From Gentiana macrophylla (Eukaryota; Streptophyta; Magnoliopsida; Gentianales; Gentianaceae): a stretch of DNA of 64,000 nucleotides. Each line of letters starts with the position of its first letter. The first letter of the stretch is position 1. Under the pieces are notes generated by a model. That model was given only the letters and a program-made list of their open reading frames with translations, searched no databases and was not told the DNA's origin. The stretch lies in the NCBI GenBank assembly GCA_026214975.1, contig CM047806.1, positions 6,919,822-6,983,821 of the forward strand. The letters are read 5' to 3'. Position numbers and translations under genes: made by a program. Below are positions 35,022 through 47,620 of this stretch, piece after piece.

Positions 35022-35259
35022 AAGTTTTTTTTAATATATTTCACAAGAATATACAGATGCATATTGTTCACTGCAGAGGATCCGGGCACAAAGGTAGCCA
35101 GGATCCTCTTTATGGTGCCCTAGAACATCCGAGCTCAAATGTAGCCTGTGATCCTCAAAAAGGATCCAGGACTCAAATGTAGTCGGGATCCTCTGCAGCG
35201 ATCCGTGCTCAAATGTAGTCAGGATCCTCTGGCTCACCATAAAGGTGCACTGCACATCC
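35022..35259 (-). other. DGK 3' flank with AGGATCCT repeats
   Basis: This follows the DGK stop codon on the minus strand. It contains four or five related blocks with AGGATCC and CTACATTTGAG, which can pair with one another. The same block is duplicated at 6303-6646. It probably includes the 3' UTR; no polyadenylation site was fixed. Confidence 0.6.
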
Positions 35260-35831
35260 TTAACTAAAACGAGAAATATCAACCTCGTCAGGGACTCTGA
35301 ATGTTTCTGCTGCACCGAATTTTCTCTGTTCCTCACTGACAGAATCCTCGTCTGCATCACTGTCCCCATCTTCACCGCCATCATGACTATGTGGAGTCGA
35401 AGGATCACGGAAGCTTTTAGCTCTGCAACCATCTGTGGCTAGTATCTTGACCTGTCGAAGATGAGATATCTCGACAATGACTGTGTCATCGTCAGCTGGT
35501 AGAGGTTGCTTCCATGGTTCCCCATCAATTCTCATAAAGGTATGATCAGCTCCACCCTTATGAAACTCAAATCGGACTCGGTTTGCCTGTTATCAAAGTG
35601 AGATATTTATACAAATAGACAAAAAAACATGTTTTTTGAACAAGGGATTACTCTTAACCTGCGCAAGACGGGTCCCATGTCCATTCGGAGCCAGCAAAAC
35701 AAGTCCGTGCCAAGCATCTCTGAAGCCAACAACCTCAATCATGCCATCATCGACGTAGGGTGGGGTTAAGTCTCTCTGCACATCGAAACGAAACACTATG
35801 AAGGTAAATCACTATAAAAGAAAGAAAAAAA

Positions 35832-35897
<66 letters not shown>

Positions 35898-38800
35898 GTA
35901 TGGACACACGTGATTGGAGATTTACTAACATATCGCCGTTTGAGTTTGCTGGGTGTACCCCATGGATTTAGTCCGCCGGAGAAACTTGGCAGATTTAAGC
36001 ATACAATGGATCTGATACTGAAATAAGCGGTAGAAATTCAAGTGAGAAAAATATATATATTAATAGGCCTAGGCGATGCAAAGGTGAAGAGGGTCGTCTG
36101 CTGGTGCCATACGATGCCTCTCCCGCATTTTCTAATCTTATGATCGATCCTATGTAAGAAATGTCAGGAAACACTATTCCTCTCGCCTTTGAATCAAGTT
36201 CCAGTGAATACTGCATAATGTAAAACCTAAGTGTATGTCCCTTGAAAATGAAATAGCTAATTGCAAAACCATGTGACAATAGGGAGACTGAACCAAACCG
36301 CAATACGTGTTTAGCTATTCAGATAATGTTTACGCTCACGTGTATGGGAAGTGAGAGACTTGAACGCATATGGTGACCGACTTCAGTAAAAGCATCGTGA
36401 TATGTAGTTATCAAAGTAGCAACAGTACTCACAGTTTTGTTGCAGAGTCTTTAGTGGCATCACACTAAACCTACTTTCGGGCACGACAGGGAGGTTCAAC
36501 CACTCCAGACGTCAAATGTCCATATACAATCTCTGAAAATTCGAACCTCACACCCTGATTTGGTGCCATGGTAGATGTTGTGTGGTACCATTAAAGGCTC
36601 CCTTTTGTTGTAGTAGTAATATTTTTTTCTTAATAATGGGGTAGTGATGTTTGATCTCCCAAGAACTATAGATGTGATGTGATACCAGGATAAGTTCAAA
36701 TTATACGTGTTTTTTTAAGTTCGTAATTAGTCTGCTACCTAAAAAGTTAATTGTAATTATTAACTTATAGCAGCTGTTTAGAGCCATTTAATGGTGGGAA
36801 GTATCAAATGGGACTCAAACCGAAACCCGTCCAAGTGTTCGTGCATACATAATGAATGTAATGAAAGATTATTACTCACCTGTGTGGAACTTGAAGGTCT
36901 GTCCATTCACCAGGTCTTTTCATGACCTTAACTTTTGCAAGTTGAGCAATGTTCCTGCAATCAGACAGAGAAACAAAAGAAAGCACTTATGGTGCCAGAA
37001 ACCATCACCATGAAGTTGATGTGCATATGTACGTAATAACAGCAATTTTGGGTGGGTTTGAAGAGTCTAGATCAGTAAAATACAGATTTTACCATAATTT
37101 GAAGGTTCTAAAAGTTGAACTCAGTGCAAGCATTTGCAGCTTTTTTGTACGAGGCTTTCTCTATTGCCCGTATCAAATATAACAAGCTTTTCGTGTTATG
37201 TTTAGACAAAATACTCATTTACCTGGACGAAGGATGCTTAAGCGAAGCAAAGAACCATCCCTGAGTGCATCCAAGCTTTGCGTATGTACTCTAAGATGCA
37301 GTAAGAACGATTTTTTAAGTTTGCACACACTCGTAACAATATAGGTGCAACAATAAAGCATATTTCAAATGTTGAAATTCAGCTACAGACGCTCTATAGT
37401 ATGGCTCTAAAGTATCTCGGCAAAATAAAAAAATAAAAAACCAGTACCTGATTAACAAGCTGGTTTTTAAATTTTTCAGGATGCAGCTTTCTTTCGGAGT
37501 GAAATGCATAAGATACTTGTGCATCCATACCTGTGAGCATGAAAAAAGAAAGAGTAAATGAACATTATGTTAGAAAATGAATCAAAAAGGGGTTGACTTT
37601 CTCGGTGGGGACAGGAGTTGGCCATTTTATTTAATAAAACAATGTTTTTCCACTATAAGATAGAAGCTTCTAGAAAGTATAACAGGGAAGAAAAGGCTTC
37701 CTGGAACGAATACAGGGGGTATAATATGAAAATATAGTCCCGTATATGAAACTAAAAAGTGATCAATGTATGCAAAATGCTTTTTAGGCATTGTTGAATC
37801 AGTATCTAAAAACATAGTATGTAGTAACTGATGTATTCGTTTTCTAAATTGACACTTTGGGACGAAGGGAGTACTTAAATCGAGAAATTCAGTACATTGG
37901 GATACGCAAAATAGAGACGGCCGAGGCAAGCAACTTTGACTGATAATACAAGATAAATAAGACTTTATCTATCATCTAAGACACGTAAATAAATAAACAT
38001 AAATCGATCAACACACAGTCAACCCATCAATTAGATAATCTAACTTTAGCATTATCTTTAACAAGTAAAAACCTACATTTCTCTGCAATGACTAGATTAA
38101 TAGTATGATAAGATCAAGGTAAGACAGGTGAGTGTACCCATGCTGAAGTAATTCCAGAAGCCTCCGCGAAACGTGTGATAGCCTTCCTGACAACCATTGA
38201 ATGGTCTGAACGTGAGAATGTAAGGAAAAAAGGAACTTTTCATTTGCAAGACTAATTACGAACATAATAGTCTCGTACTAACATAGGTTTGACATAAAAC
38301 AAATTATACTTACCATATTCAACTCATCGGATGCGGAGACTCGATGAAATGCATGCAAAGAATGGGGCAACTCCAATGGAGCAATGGGATCACAAGTACC
38401 TTCAGAGGGTACTTTCATCCGCATCATAATGTGCCAACTGAATTTCAATTTTCAATCACCAATAGTTGTCACAGTCACAGATAATAGGAAGAGTAGGCAA
38501 ACAAAATATCACCAAGAAAAACTGGGCTATGATGCATTAACTTAAAAAAAAGATCATAGTGTACCTGTCTATCATCATGTCTTTTGCTTTGCTTACTTGC
38601 TCCAAGAATGATAGCACAGACTGGCGATCTGTCCCGGGATTTTTCTTTCCCTGCATTTGGCATATACCTCCAATTAACACGTTGACCACCACCCTATCAT
38701 CCCCACTTTAAAAAAGGGAGATTTTCTTGCTGATGGATTAAAATATTATAGCTCCTTTTGCAAGTTTCAAGTGTAAACGGAAGAGAAGAGTATGAAACAA

Positions 38801-40176
38801 GTAACAAGTACTGCCAAAAGACGAGAATAATTCCTGAGACAGTGGTGGCAAAAGAAAAGTAAACGGAAAAGGCATTTAAAACACACGGGAAAAGTAAGCT
38901 TTTGGGAGTGATAGTAATTCAACATGGAATTAGAGCATGACGTCATGAGTTCAAATCTCTCTATCTCCACTCCCGTCCCAATTTACGTTGTCCAAGTATT
39001 TGAGCCTCCTGATTTGCTTTGTATGCCCTTTATTTGTCTTTGTGTCATATTGGCCCAATCCATTTTTATGAGGCCCATGCTTGAAAGGGTTTTGTACGCC
39101 CTTTATTTGTCTTTGTGTTCTATATTGGCCCAATATCTTGTATGAGGCCATCACATTTAAGGAGGCGTAAGAGTGTTGTGTTTAAATATAACAATAGGAA
39201 TGATTTTTAAATAGAGGGACATTATGAACTAGGTCAGGAGTGTTCCTAAGATTCAAAACACCGGTTACGGTATGAATGTAAAGTCCCCAGTGAGACACTA
39301 TAAACACACATTACGATTCATCTTTCGTAATTTATTTCGGAATAGTCCAATTGCCTGACATGGACAGTATAATAATATTGTGTCCCGGGACATGAAAGGA
39401 TTGCATCTGCATAAGTTTTACTTTAGAAAGGTTGCAAACCGGAAGCATTCAAATTATCAAAAGGTAACCCTTACCCAACCAAAAGCAAATGGAAGGTTGT
39501 TTCCGGTTCCCAAAGGCATTGTAGCTATTGCCGGTGGCTGAGACAATCTCAGATCAGACACAACTCCGAGAAGCCAGCCTGCTGTGCCGTCACCCCCAGC
39601 AACCTACAATATCACAACTTTAAGCCCGAATCACAAAATAAAATACTTACCATGTATGTACCTCAAAAAAATGGAAATGTAATGCACTCGTATTCCTGAC
39701 ATTTGACTCACAATTAGTCTCAATTTCTCCTCAATCCTAGTAGCAAATTCATCCCCATTTATCTTGAGCTTTTCAATGTTGAGGTATAGCCTACGCAATG
39801 CTTTATCCGGAGCCTCTTCAGTCAAATCAAAAACCTGAAACATTAATCCCAGTGCATTAATGATTGTGAATTCAAATTGTTCAGAATCATAACTGTTGGA
39901 GTTCATGAACGAAATCCAGTAGTTTTTTACGTTTGGTTATGTTCATGTTCGGTTATGATATTTTTTCTACAATAACACCAAAAATCCCGCAAGTACCTGA
40001 TGCTTGTTTAGAAGAGAACGAAATGTCAGAAGAAGATCTCCACCTAATTGACCACCACTCTTGGAGTTGATAAATACAACCACCGGGCACGACGGCATTC
40101 CTAGATTCTTTTCAACAGGAGAGTCAGCCACAAGTATATACGTAGGAACGTAGAAATTCCTTGAGGACTGGATCAC
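35260..40176 (-). CDS. DGK5: Diacylglycerol kinase, plant cluster III (DGK5-like), 12 exons
   Basis: The enzyme phosphorylates diacylglycerol to phosphatidic acid, a membrane signal lipid. Exons (minus): 40176-39997, 39834-39712, 39603-39475, 38650-38565, 38437-38314, 38186-38138, 37530-37448, 37290-37223, 36954-36880, 36017-35930, 35775-35659, 35586-35260. All junctions are GT-AG and every phase closes, giving 482 residues, close to the family size. Exon 1 has [15 protein letters not shown]; exon 3 has the ATP-site [12 protein letters not shown] and [14 protein letters not shown]; the accessory domain runs from LHAFHRVS to [12 protein letters not shown]. The tail is acidic ([16 protein letters not shown]). 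An upstream ATG at 40204 codes a DGK-like start but is one base out of frame. I recognise this as closest to Arabidopsis DGK5. Confidence 0.93.
35833..35893. repeat. (TA)n microsatellite in DGK intron 10
   Basis: About 30 TA units lie between the exon ending at 35930 and the exon starting at 35775. Intronic repeats of this length are usually variable in length. Confidence 0.95.
39014..39140. repeat. Tandem duplication inside DGK intron 3
   Basis: TTTGTATGCCCTTTATTTGT...TATTGGCCCAAT occurs at about 39014 and again at about 39090 with few changes. The block just upstream, GCATGACGTCATGAGTTCAAATCTC (split by a CRE-like TGACGTCA), holds a B-box-like GAGTTCAAATC. The intron may therefore carry a SINE- or TRIM-like relic. 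Confidence 0.6.
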
Positions 40177-40204
40177 TCTCTGGATTTGTGCTGGTGCTGT
40201 CCAT

Positions 40205-41411
40205 ATCTTTTACTTCAAATAGCTTGACTTGACTTGGCAACACAATTACTAGAAAAGAAAACGCCCTTTGTCGTTCTCACCGAGTTACACGGCTGTTGCA
40301 AAACCAGCACAAACAAACTTGATTAGAAGAAGAAAAAATATATCCAATGATGTATTTTGATCATCATTCTTAGGAACGCTTATTATTGTATTGTATTGTA
40401 CCTCTTACCAAATGTTGTAATGAAATTTCGTTATTCCATTCTGATACATTCAATCACATTTATTCTACTACATTCCATCTATGAAAACGAGTCTAATCTC
40501 TGTAGCAACAGCAGCATACAAAACTAATTTCAAATATAATCTGAATATATCTGATCCATTAGAGAGTTACTCACAAATAACAAAATGCTGTGGGTGCAGT
40601 GATAATACATGTTCCGGCAGAGCTCCTAATCCATAGAAATCCGATTAGTCTAGCCATGTCAACAATAGGAGGTATATGATAAAATGGAGAAAATCTAAAA
40701 CATGAAATGATTCAAAATCCACCTCTACAACCATCATTATAAGAAATTTGTTACAGGCACGACATTCGACCTCTAGATAGTCGAATCTTAGCCCAACATT
40801 AGACTTTGAAAAAGTCGGTGTCCATTTTCAACCTCTACAAAGTCAAGCCTAGCCCGAAAATGTAGTGTCGTGGTAGATCAATTGTGGTCCCCTTTAACAA
40901 GCGCCATTGAAACATATTCAATGCATTACAATCCCATAAATCAAATTTCCACATCTACCTTCATCACAATATGCAAGAGAAATCAATTTTCGATTCAATG
41001 CATCAAAATCCTAATTTAAAAGCGAAGTTTCCATGTAAATTCTATACTTCCAAGCTTCACCCATGATTATTTTTATATCCTTAGCAATTCAAAACATGAG
41101 TAAAATATGTTTCATCACGTTAAGATAGTGATCAAGCAACACAAAAACATATGATTCATTCAATTGTTAAACATGTGTTCCTACCAAGTTTAACCCAGAC
41201 AGAACACCTCAATGTATACAAACAAACAAAATTCCCATCCCACAATTTTTTTGATAAAATCCAACGAAAACACAAAATTCTTGGGAAAAAAGATAACCTG
41301 GTGACTTTGTATACATGTTCCGGCAGGAGAGCAGATAGATATGGGGAACTCCAAAAGAAAAACAAATAAAAAAGTGGATCTGAACCAGAATATTAGGAAC
41401 TGAATCGGTAG
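40205..41411. other. DGK upstream region
   Basis: This 1.2 kb is 5' of the kinase start and should contain its promoter and 5' UTR. ACATGTTCCGGCAG occurs twice, near 40607 and 41313. A small imperfect inverted repeat with CACGACATT lies at about 40758-40875. I could not fix a TATA box or first non-coding exon. Confidence 0.35.
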
Positions 41412-41792
41412 TATGTACTATGTAGTGGGATCACGAGCTTTGACCAAAATAATAATGTATACGAGTCGGAGTCACATTAATCAATATTTTAATAGTACAT
41501 TTATTTTAAACTCGGACTCGAGTTCAGAGTAGAAAAAGTTTTAAGATTTTGAGTCGAACTCGAATCTTACCTCAACCTTGTCGTTATAATATAATAAGTT
41601 TTGAAACTTAATTCAAAATATTTCAAATTATTATCTGAAGTAACTTTCAATAAAAATGATCGTTCCGGACTATTATTGTATTAAATATTAAGTTATCAAA
41701 GATGCAAGAATACTTTATAGATTGAAACAATATTTTTAATACAAAGTTTGCTTTAAGACAAGACACATAATGCATAAATAATCAATAAAACC
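41412..41792. repeat. 380-bp direct repeat flanking the gypsy element, left copy
   Basis: It matches 51814-52190 over its whole length, with a handful of differences near the end. It lies outside the left LTR, while its partner lies outside the right LTR, in the same orientation. It has no coding content and is not part of the LTRs. Confidence 0.9.
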
Positions 41793-41806
41793 ACGTCACA
41801 GGTTTG

Positions 41807-42377
41807 TGATAATAAATTAATCACCTATTAAGATCCTGGTTATTTCTTCTATAAATGATGAATAACCAAGAACCTAGCTTTCAAGAATAAAGAGGCGTGG
41901 GTGTGTTTATGGTTGAATCTAAGTGGTATTCTTAGATTGCTTTACGTATCTGTTATATGTCCGGGAATCGCCCGTAGCGTAGTTCAACGGAGCGTTGTAT
42001 GTATATAGACAATGCATGACCTAACCCTAATACGAGTCGGTTATAAGCTATTGTCGTATTTACCCTTAATTGGGCCTTACCCTCGCCCAAGTTATCCTGT
42101 GAATAAGTGGGCTAACGTGTGGCGGTGTGGACTCTGTTCCCGACTTGGAGATCCGCCCGACTTAGGGTGATCGAGTCTGGAACTATCGCCTGCACCGCTC
42201 GTAAGTCGATCCTCGTACCTCGGGTCTCTGGCCTTGCGCTGGGCTCGAGGTCGACATGCTTGCCATGGCTTCCAAGTCGATCGTTCGACTTGCGGCCTTA
42301 ATCGGCATGCATTCCTTAACACGCGATACATATCTTGTAGGACCTACTCGATGATCGTATCTCGAGGCGCGTAACCA
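41807..42377 (-). repeat. 3' LTR of the gypsy element
   Basis: On the plus strand it runs from TGATAATAAATTAATCACC to GCGTAACCA. It aligns with 51245-51811 throughout, with clustered single-base indels near 41960 and 42110. Both LTRs carry AACTTGGGC-like and CGAGTCTGGAACTATCGCC blocks. Confidence 0.88.
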
Positions 42378-42837
42378 GGTATCGTCGCCATAAGCCCCAG
42401 CACTTGAGAGAGGCGACTTCCGTTGTCCGAGGTCAAATCGCCTATTTTGAACTTGTCATCGAGTTGACTAAAACTTGGGCGGGAAAGTAGTGTGAGCGCT
42501 TCACCTACCACCTTTCCGTAGCCAATCGTGGCCGTCCATCGTGACGCTTCGTCTCCTGACACAAGTGGCGTCATCCTAGATTTGTGCGTTTTTTAGGGGG
42601 TTATAACTGCAAGTAACCCCCCTAATCACGTCCTTTCAAAATCATTCACAATCCAAACGCATAAAGAGGAGGAGAGGAGTCCAGGCGCACACAATTTCTC
42701 GCTATCCATTTCTCCTTCTTCTTCGTGAAATACAAGTAAGCAAGTCCTCTTTCTCATTTGCGTTTTACGGATTGTTCTTCTTCTTCCTGCCTTTCTTTCG
42801 CTTAAATTTCCATGTCAAGTAGCACAACCATCTCTCG

Positions 42838-44945
42838 ATAGGATTGAGGCTTCCCTTCCAAAGAGTCAAACTCCTCCGCCACCCTCCGATCACCTTCCCT
42901 GACCTTCCTCTCCAATCACCCTTAGGTATAATTAGGGAACCAAAGAAGATGTCTACTAGGATGGATGGGAAAGGGCCAAAGGTTGTCTTTCTCGCTTTAA
43001 TCGAGGATGATTTAGGTAGAATACGGCGAAAATACTTAAATTCTGCTCCTCAACTAGTGGTGCAGCTTCCTTCCGGCCTCCATCAATTCGCGATGAGCCC
43101 CTGGAGGGTTTTGCAATCAGATATGAGGCCCGATTAGTAAGTGGGCTTCGATTTCCATTATGTCCAAATTCTTACTATTCTTCACCATTATGAGATTAGT
43201 ATATCTCAATTAGGTCCGAACGCCATTAGGACTGTAATGGGTTTCTTAGTAGCCTGCCGAGTTGCGGGTGTTTGCTTTTCAATCCCTTTATTTCACTGGT
43301 GGTATAAGATTATCACCTTACCGGATAAGATGTGGTTTTCCTTCGTTAGCGACCTCTCGGCGTGAGTTCGTATCTAAAGGACCTACATCACATGGTAACC
43401 GGAAAGCCTAGGTTCTTTTTCCTCCGACACGGATTTGGATAATCCTTATATCGGTAGGCCGGAGATCGAGAGAAGGTGTCGATGATAAATCCGGGCCCTG
43501 GAAGATACCCGGCGTGGCTCGTCATCTCGAGAAGTTTAAGTTCGAGGTGACTACTAAGGACTTGAGTCTACTCTATCCTCTGGCTCGTCTTGATGATGCG
43601 GACACTGTGCCTTACACACAATCTGTCTGCTTGGCCGATCTGAAGTCGTAGGAAACTTAACACTTTCAATTTCGATTTATTTTTCACAATGTTGTACCTT
43701 TCCATTTTATCATATACTGACTTCTTCTGCCATTGTCGTCTTGCAGTGGGAAAGTTTGCAGCAGCTGTCAATCCTTCCATCCCTCGTCCGGTCGTTCCTC
43801 CTCGAGTTTCAGAGATCGGGGGAGACCAGGTTGCTTCTCCGGTCGAGGGAATCCACCATCTATGGATGTAGCCATTCGAGGTACCCTGTTAACACGCCTG
43901 TACCCATCGACTTCCGGTGAGCTCACGGTCCGCTTTGGTTCGTTGAGGATGAGGACGATGATCTTTGTGGTTGTACCGAGGAGGAAATGAAGTCGAAGAA
44001 GTCGGTCACCGGATGAAGAGGCCGTCTCTGCGGATCTGCAGAGAGCAACAAAAAGGGCCAAAAGGGCCAAGTCTGCTGAGGCTCCTCCTCCGACTCGCAA
44101 TCGAGAGCTTTGTCTGCCGAGGAATATACCGTCATGGAGGATAAGGCCTTGCTTAACTCTTTCCGAGAAGTGGGCCGAGCAGTATGTTACTTGTTTTCTT
44201 CACTCGATTCCCTTTTAAACTTTGTCATTTCGATCTCAAAACTCATGACTTGCGTTTCTCTTGTGGCAGAGTTATCTGATGGGTAAGGAAGTTGCTCGAC
44301 GCCTGAATGCGCCTTCGAAGACAGTAGAAGGGCTGAACAAGCACATTCGACAGCTCGTCTCTGAAAAAACTCGCCCATAGCGCCGCCTATATACCCTCGA
44401 GGGTCGGGCCGACGTGCTTGGGCACAGAGCCATCTCTGAAGGAAAGGCTCGAGAATGAGTGGTCTGCTGCGACTGCCAACCTGGCCCAGGCTTTGGAGGC
44501 TTCCGGGGAGAAAGATAAAGCTCTGAAAGATGTCCAAGAGACCCTAAGGCAGGAGCAGGAAAGAAGTGCGAACCTGGAACAAGAACGGGATGCGTTAACG
44601 CTCGACTTGAGCCAAGTCCCTGGTCAAATTGAGAAATCTAGAGCCGACGCTGTTGCCGAGTATCGGAAGTCTGACGCAGCGAGTGATGACCTAACCGTAA
44701 TCATGAACAAGGCCATCATTGGTGGGTTCACCAAGGCTGTGGATCAGATTCGGAAGGCATATCCCGAGGTTGGGGTCGACGTAGGAAAGCTTGAAGAGCC
44801 TTGGCTTTACGACCCCCACTTTGAGGCGATTTATGACCAATGCTTTGCAGAGTTCCAAGAAGGTGTTTCTCTTTCTGCAAAGTATCTTCAAGGGTCGACT
44901 TCGACTTCCGGCAATGCTGGTTCTAGTCTCGATGCTGCTCCTTAG
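42838..44945 (+). CDS. Antisense ORF of the Tat element (PF04195-like), possibly spliced
   Basis: It lies between integrase and the 3' LTR but reads on the opposite strand to gag-pol. PNAIRTVMGFLVACRVAGV and SIPLFHWWY (43200-43320) match the putative gypsy-type transposon domain family. A coiled-coil-like stretch rich in Glu, Lys and Gln (about 44440-44680) precedes a conserved-looking EVGVDVGKLEEPW tail. GT-AG introns are plausible at 43648-43746 and 44182-44269; removal of the second joins GRA to SYLMGKE in frame. Frameshifts near 43360, 43990 and 44380 break the ORF. Its role is unknown. Confidence 0.65.
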
Positions 44946-44999
44946 TTTTTCTTGCTCTTTACATCTTTCCATTGTAACTTTATCTACAACTTTGATCCT

Positions 45000-45870
45000 T
45001 AATGACATTTTGTAGTCAACATACTTTGTGGGTTGGTCTTATCGACCTGGCCCAGTTTTGGAATTTTATTATTTTTCCTTTATTCTTGGCTTTTTACTTG
45101 TTATTTGCTTTTCGCTTGTCGAGTCTGTGACTCTGTTCGCTACTTGCTTTTATTCAAGTATTCTGCCCCCCAAGTGTTGTTTTGAACCTTTGGTTCTTAA
45201 CACACTTAGGATTTATTTGAATCCCAATCGACCCTTTTGCCTTGGCCTTTCGGCTATAATCGGCTTATTAGGTATCGACTTGGGTAGGTTAGCCCGACAT
45301 TCTGAATCGTGCTTATCTCGGTCGTATTGCCTCATATGTAGTATAGACTTCCAACTTACACGGTGGCCCGACATTGCGAACCGTCCTTTGTCTTTGCCTT
45401 ATTCGACCACTAGGTGTCGTTGGGCTTGATTCGGACATTGACCCGACCATGCGAATCTGAGACTCGCGCCAGCTCACGCGCCTCGTGGGCTAACTTGCAG
45501 CTCTTGGCTTGGTCCCGAGTTCCGACTATCACGAATCTTAGACCCCGCTTAGCTTTGTCGCCTCTTGGGCTAACTTGGCTTCGGCTTGGTCTCGAGTTCC
45601 GCTATCGGATTGCTCAATTTTTGAATTCTCGACTTCAACTTCGTGTCCTTTGGACTTAGAATATTATAGTTAAATAGAATTAATAACACGATAAGCACAA
45701 AAGTAGACGTTTTATTATGATAACTCTGGAATTGTCCTTGGGTGATTACAAGTTTCACAAGATCAAAGTAAATACTGAGCTAGTCGATCTAACACTTAAA
45801 CATAATACTTTCAAGGTTGTTTGCATGCCATTGTCGGGAGTCTTTGTTCCGTCCGTCTGCTCGACCTAAT
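45000..45870. repeat. Tat 3' non-coding region with diverged tandem repeats
   Basis: Blocks of roughly 100 bp recur between about 45290 and 45640, sharing CCCGACATT...CGAA, GGCTAACTTG and TTGGTCTCGAGTTCCG-like words. Tat elements usually carry such tandem repeats downstream of pol. The region shows no coding function. Confidence 0.6.
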
Positions 45871-45879
45871 CGGGTAGGA

Positions 45880-47088
45880 CCCTTTGGGATGAACCTTTAG
45901 AACTTGGTATGGACCTTCCCAATTCGGGGCTAGCTTGCCCATCTCTTCTTGTCTCTCGGCCTCATTTTTTCTCGAGAACTAGATCTCCGACCTTGAAATA
46001 TCGATATCGACTCTTTCGTTGTAGTATTGAGAGATTTTTGTTTGTACCTTGCCATTACGGCCGAGGCTATTTCTCTTTTCTCTTGAGATTATCTTTTCTT
46101 GTCGGACATCGGGTTCATTCGTTTCGATGTTGTGCGCCGAACTCGAGGAGAAGGGACTCCGACTTCAAAGAGGATAAGCGCCTCGCACCTATAAGCTGGG
46201 GGAGAAAGGTGTTTCGCGGTCGATGAATTTGGAGTCGTCTGTATGACCACAGGATGCTCGGAAGTTGGACCGCCCGAGTCTCGACCTTGTTCTTCCAACC
46301 TCTTTTTCAATCCGAGTTTGATCATCGATTGGTCCATTCGACCGACCGTTTACTGCGGGTGCGCTCATCGAGGTAAAGTGTTGGTCGATCGATACTCGCC
46401 AACCATTCTCGAACTCTTGGTCTTGAATTGTGTTCCATTATCTCGAGATCAAGTACCTTGAATGCCATATCGACACAAAATATCGACCCACAAAAATTTC
46501 TTGATGGTGGTTTTGCTTTGATGTCCAGTACGATACAGCTTCTACCCACTTGGTAAAGTAATCTACCGCGACCACCACAAATTGATTATTTCCTGGAGCT
46601 CGAGGTAAAGGACCTACTATATCGACTCCCCATATATCGAACGGCCAAGCTGACGAGATAACGTTCATTTCTTGCGCTTGTTGATGGGAGATGTTGTCGT
46701 GAACTTGACATGAGTTACACCTCTGAACTAAGCTATTCGCATCTCGTTGCATTGAGGGCCAGTAGTATCCAGCTAACTTGCTTTTCCGAGCTAACATTCT
46801 TGCTCCACAATGGTTTCCACAGGCCCCTTTATGAATCTCTTCAAGAATATACTTGCCTTCCGACTCTGACACACATCTCAACCATGGACTTGTGAAAGAT
46901 TTTCGATAAAGTATGTCATTGAAAAATGCGTACCTTGCCGACTGAAGTCGGATCTTTCTCGACTGTACTTTGTCATTCGGTAGAATCTCGTCCCTTAGGT
47001 ATAGAACAATCGAGTCCATCCATGTGGCCTGCTGAGTGATCGGCTGGGCTTCCTTCTCTTCATAACTTCTGTTACTTAGCAATTCCAC
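45880..47088 (-). pseudogene. gypsy integrase
   Basis: The zinc-binding domain is visible as H...CGNHCGARMLARK...AGYYWPSMQ and CNSCQVH (46830-46690). The core begins WGVDIVGPLP (first catalytic Asp) and FVVVAVDYFTKWVEA at about 46640-46540. A frameshift follows; DNGTQF (second Asp) lies at about 46440 in another frame, and VEWTN near the expected Glu at about 46330. The enzyme would insert element cDNA into the genome. It is broken by several shifts. Confidence 0.85.
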
Positions 47089-47615
47089 CAGAACTTTTTT
47101 ACTCGAGACAAAATTCGAGGCGAGCTTTGAGAGTGCATCGGCCCTCTTATTCGACTTGAGTACACCGCTTCGATCAGTGTCGAATTGAATTTTGCTTTAA
47201 GGTCTTGAACGACTCGTAAGTAATTCTTCATTGTCTCTTCCTTGGCCTCGTACTCCCCTTTCACATGATTAACGACCAGCTGAGAGTCACTATAAACCGT
47301 CAGATCTTCGACCCCCAGCTTCAGAGCAAGTTTCAATCCGGTTATCATTGCTTCATATTCGGCCTCGTTGTTAGTTGCCTTGAAGTCGAATCGGAGAGCA
47401 TAAGGAAACTCTTCTCCTTTCGGTGACTAACAAACAGAGACACTCGCTCCGGCTCCTTCCTTACTCGATGCCCCATCGACGTGTAGAATCCACTTGACTT
47501 CATGACTCTGTTTTCTGGTCGATTTGCCTTTGAAATACCTTCCGCTAAAAAAGTCTACCAAGGCCTGAGCTTTAATTGCGGTTCGGGAGTGAAGTCTATA
47601 TCGTCTTCGCGCCAT
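47089..47615 (-). pseudogene. Second, archaeal-type RNase H of the Tat element
   Basis: WILHVDGASSKEGAGASV (Asp of the active site) is followed by a stop near 47427. The frame resumes with NNEAEYEAMITGLKLAL (catalytic Glu, about 47370-47320) and LTVYSDSQLVVNHVKGEY (Asp, about 47305-47250). This additional RNase H after the normal one is the diagnostic trait of Tat elements. Confidence 0.88.
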
Positions 47616-47620
47616 TTCAA

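Noticed and set aside
41412..41792. The 380-bp block as part of the gypsy LTRs
   Set aside because: It lies left of the left LTR and right of the right LTR. If it were LTR sequence it would be on the same side of both.
42092..42574. ORFs inside the left gypsy LTR and next to it
   Set aside because: They lie in LTR or untranslated element sequence and are not conserved in the second LTR because of indels.
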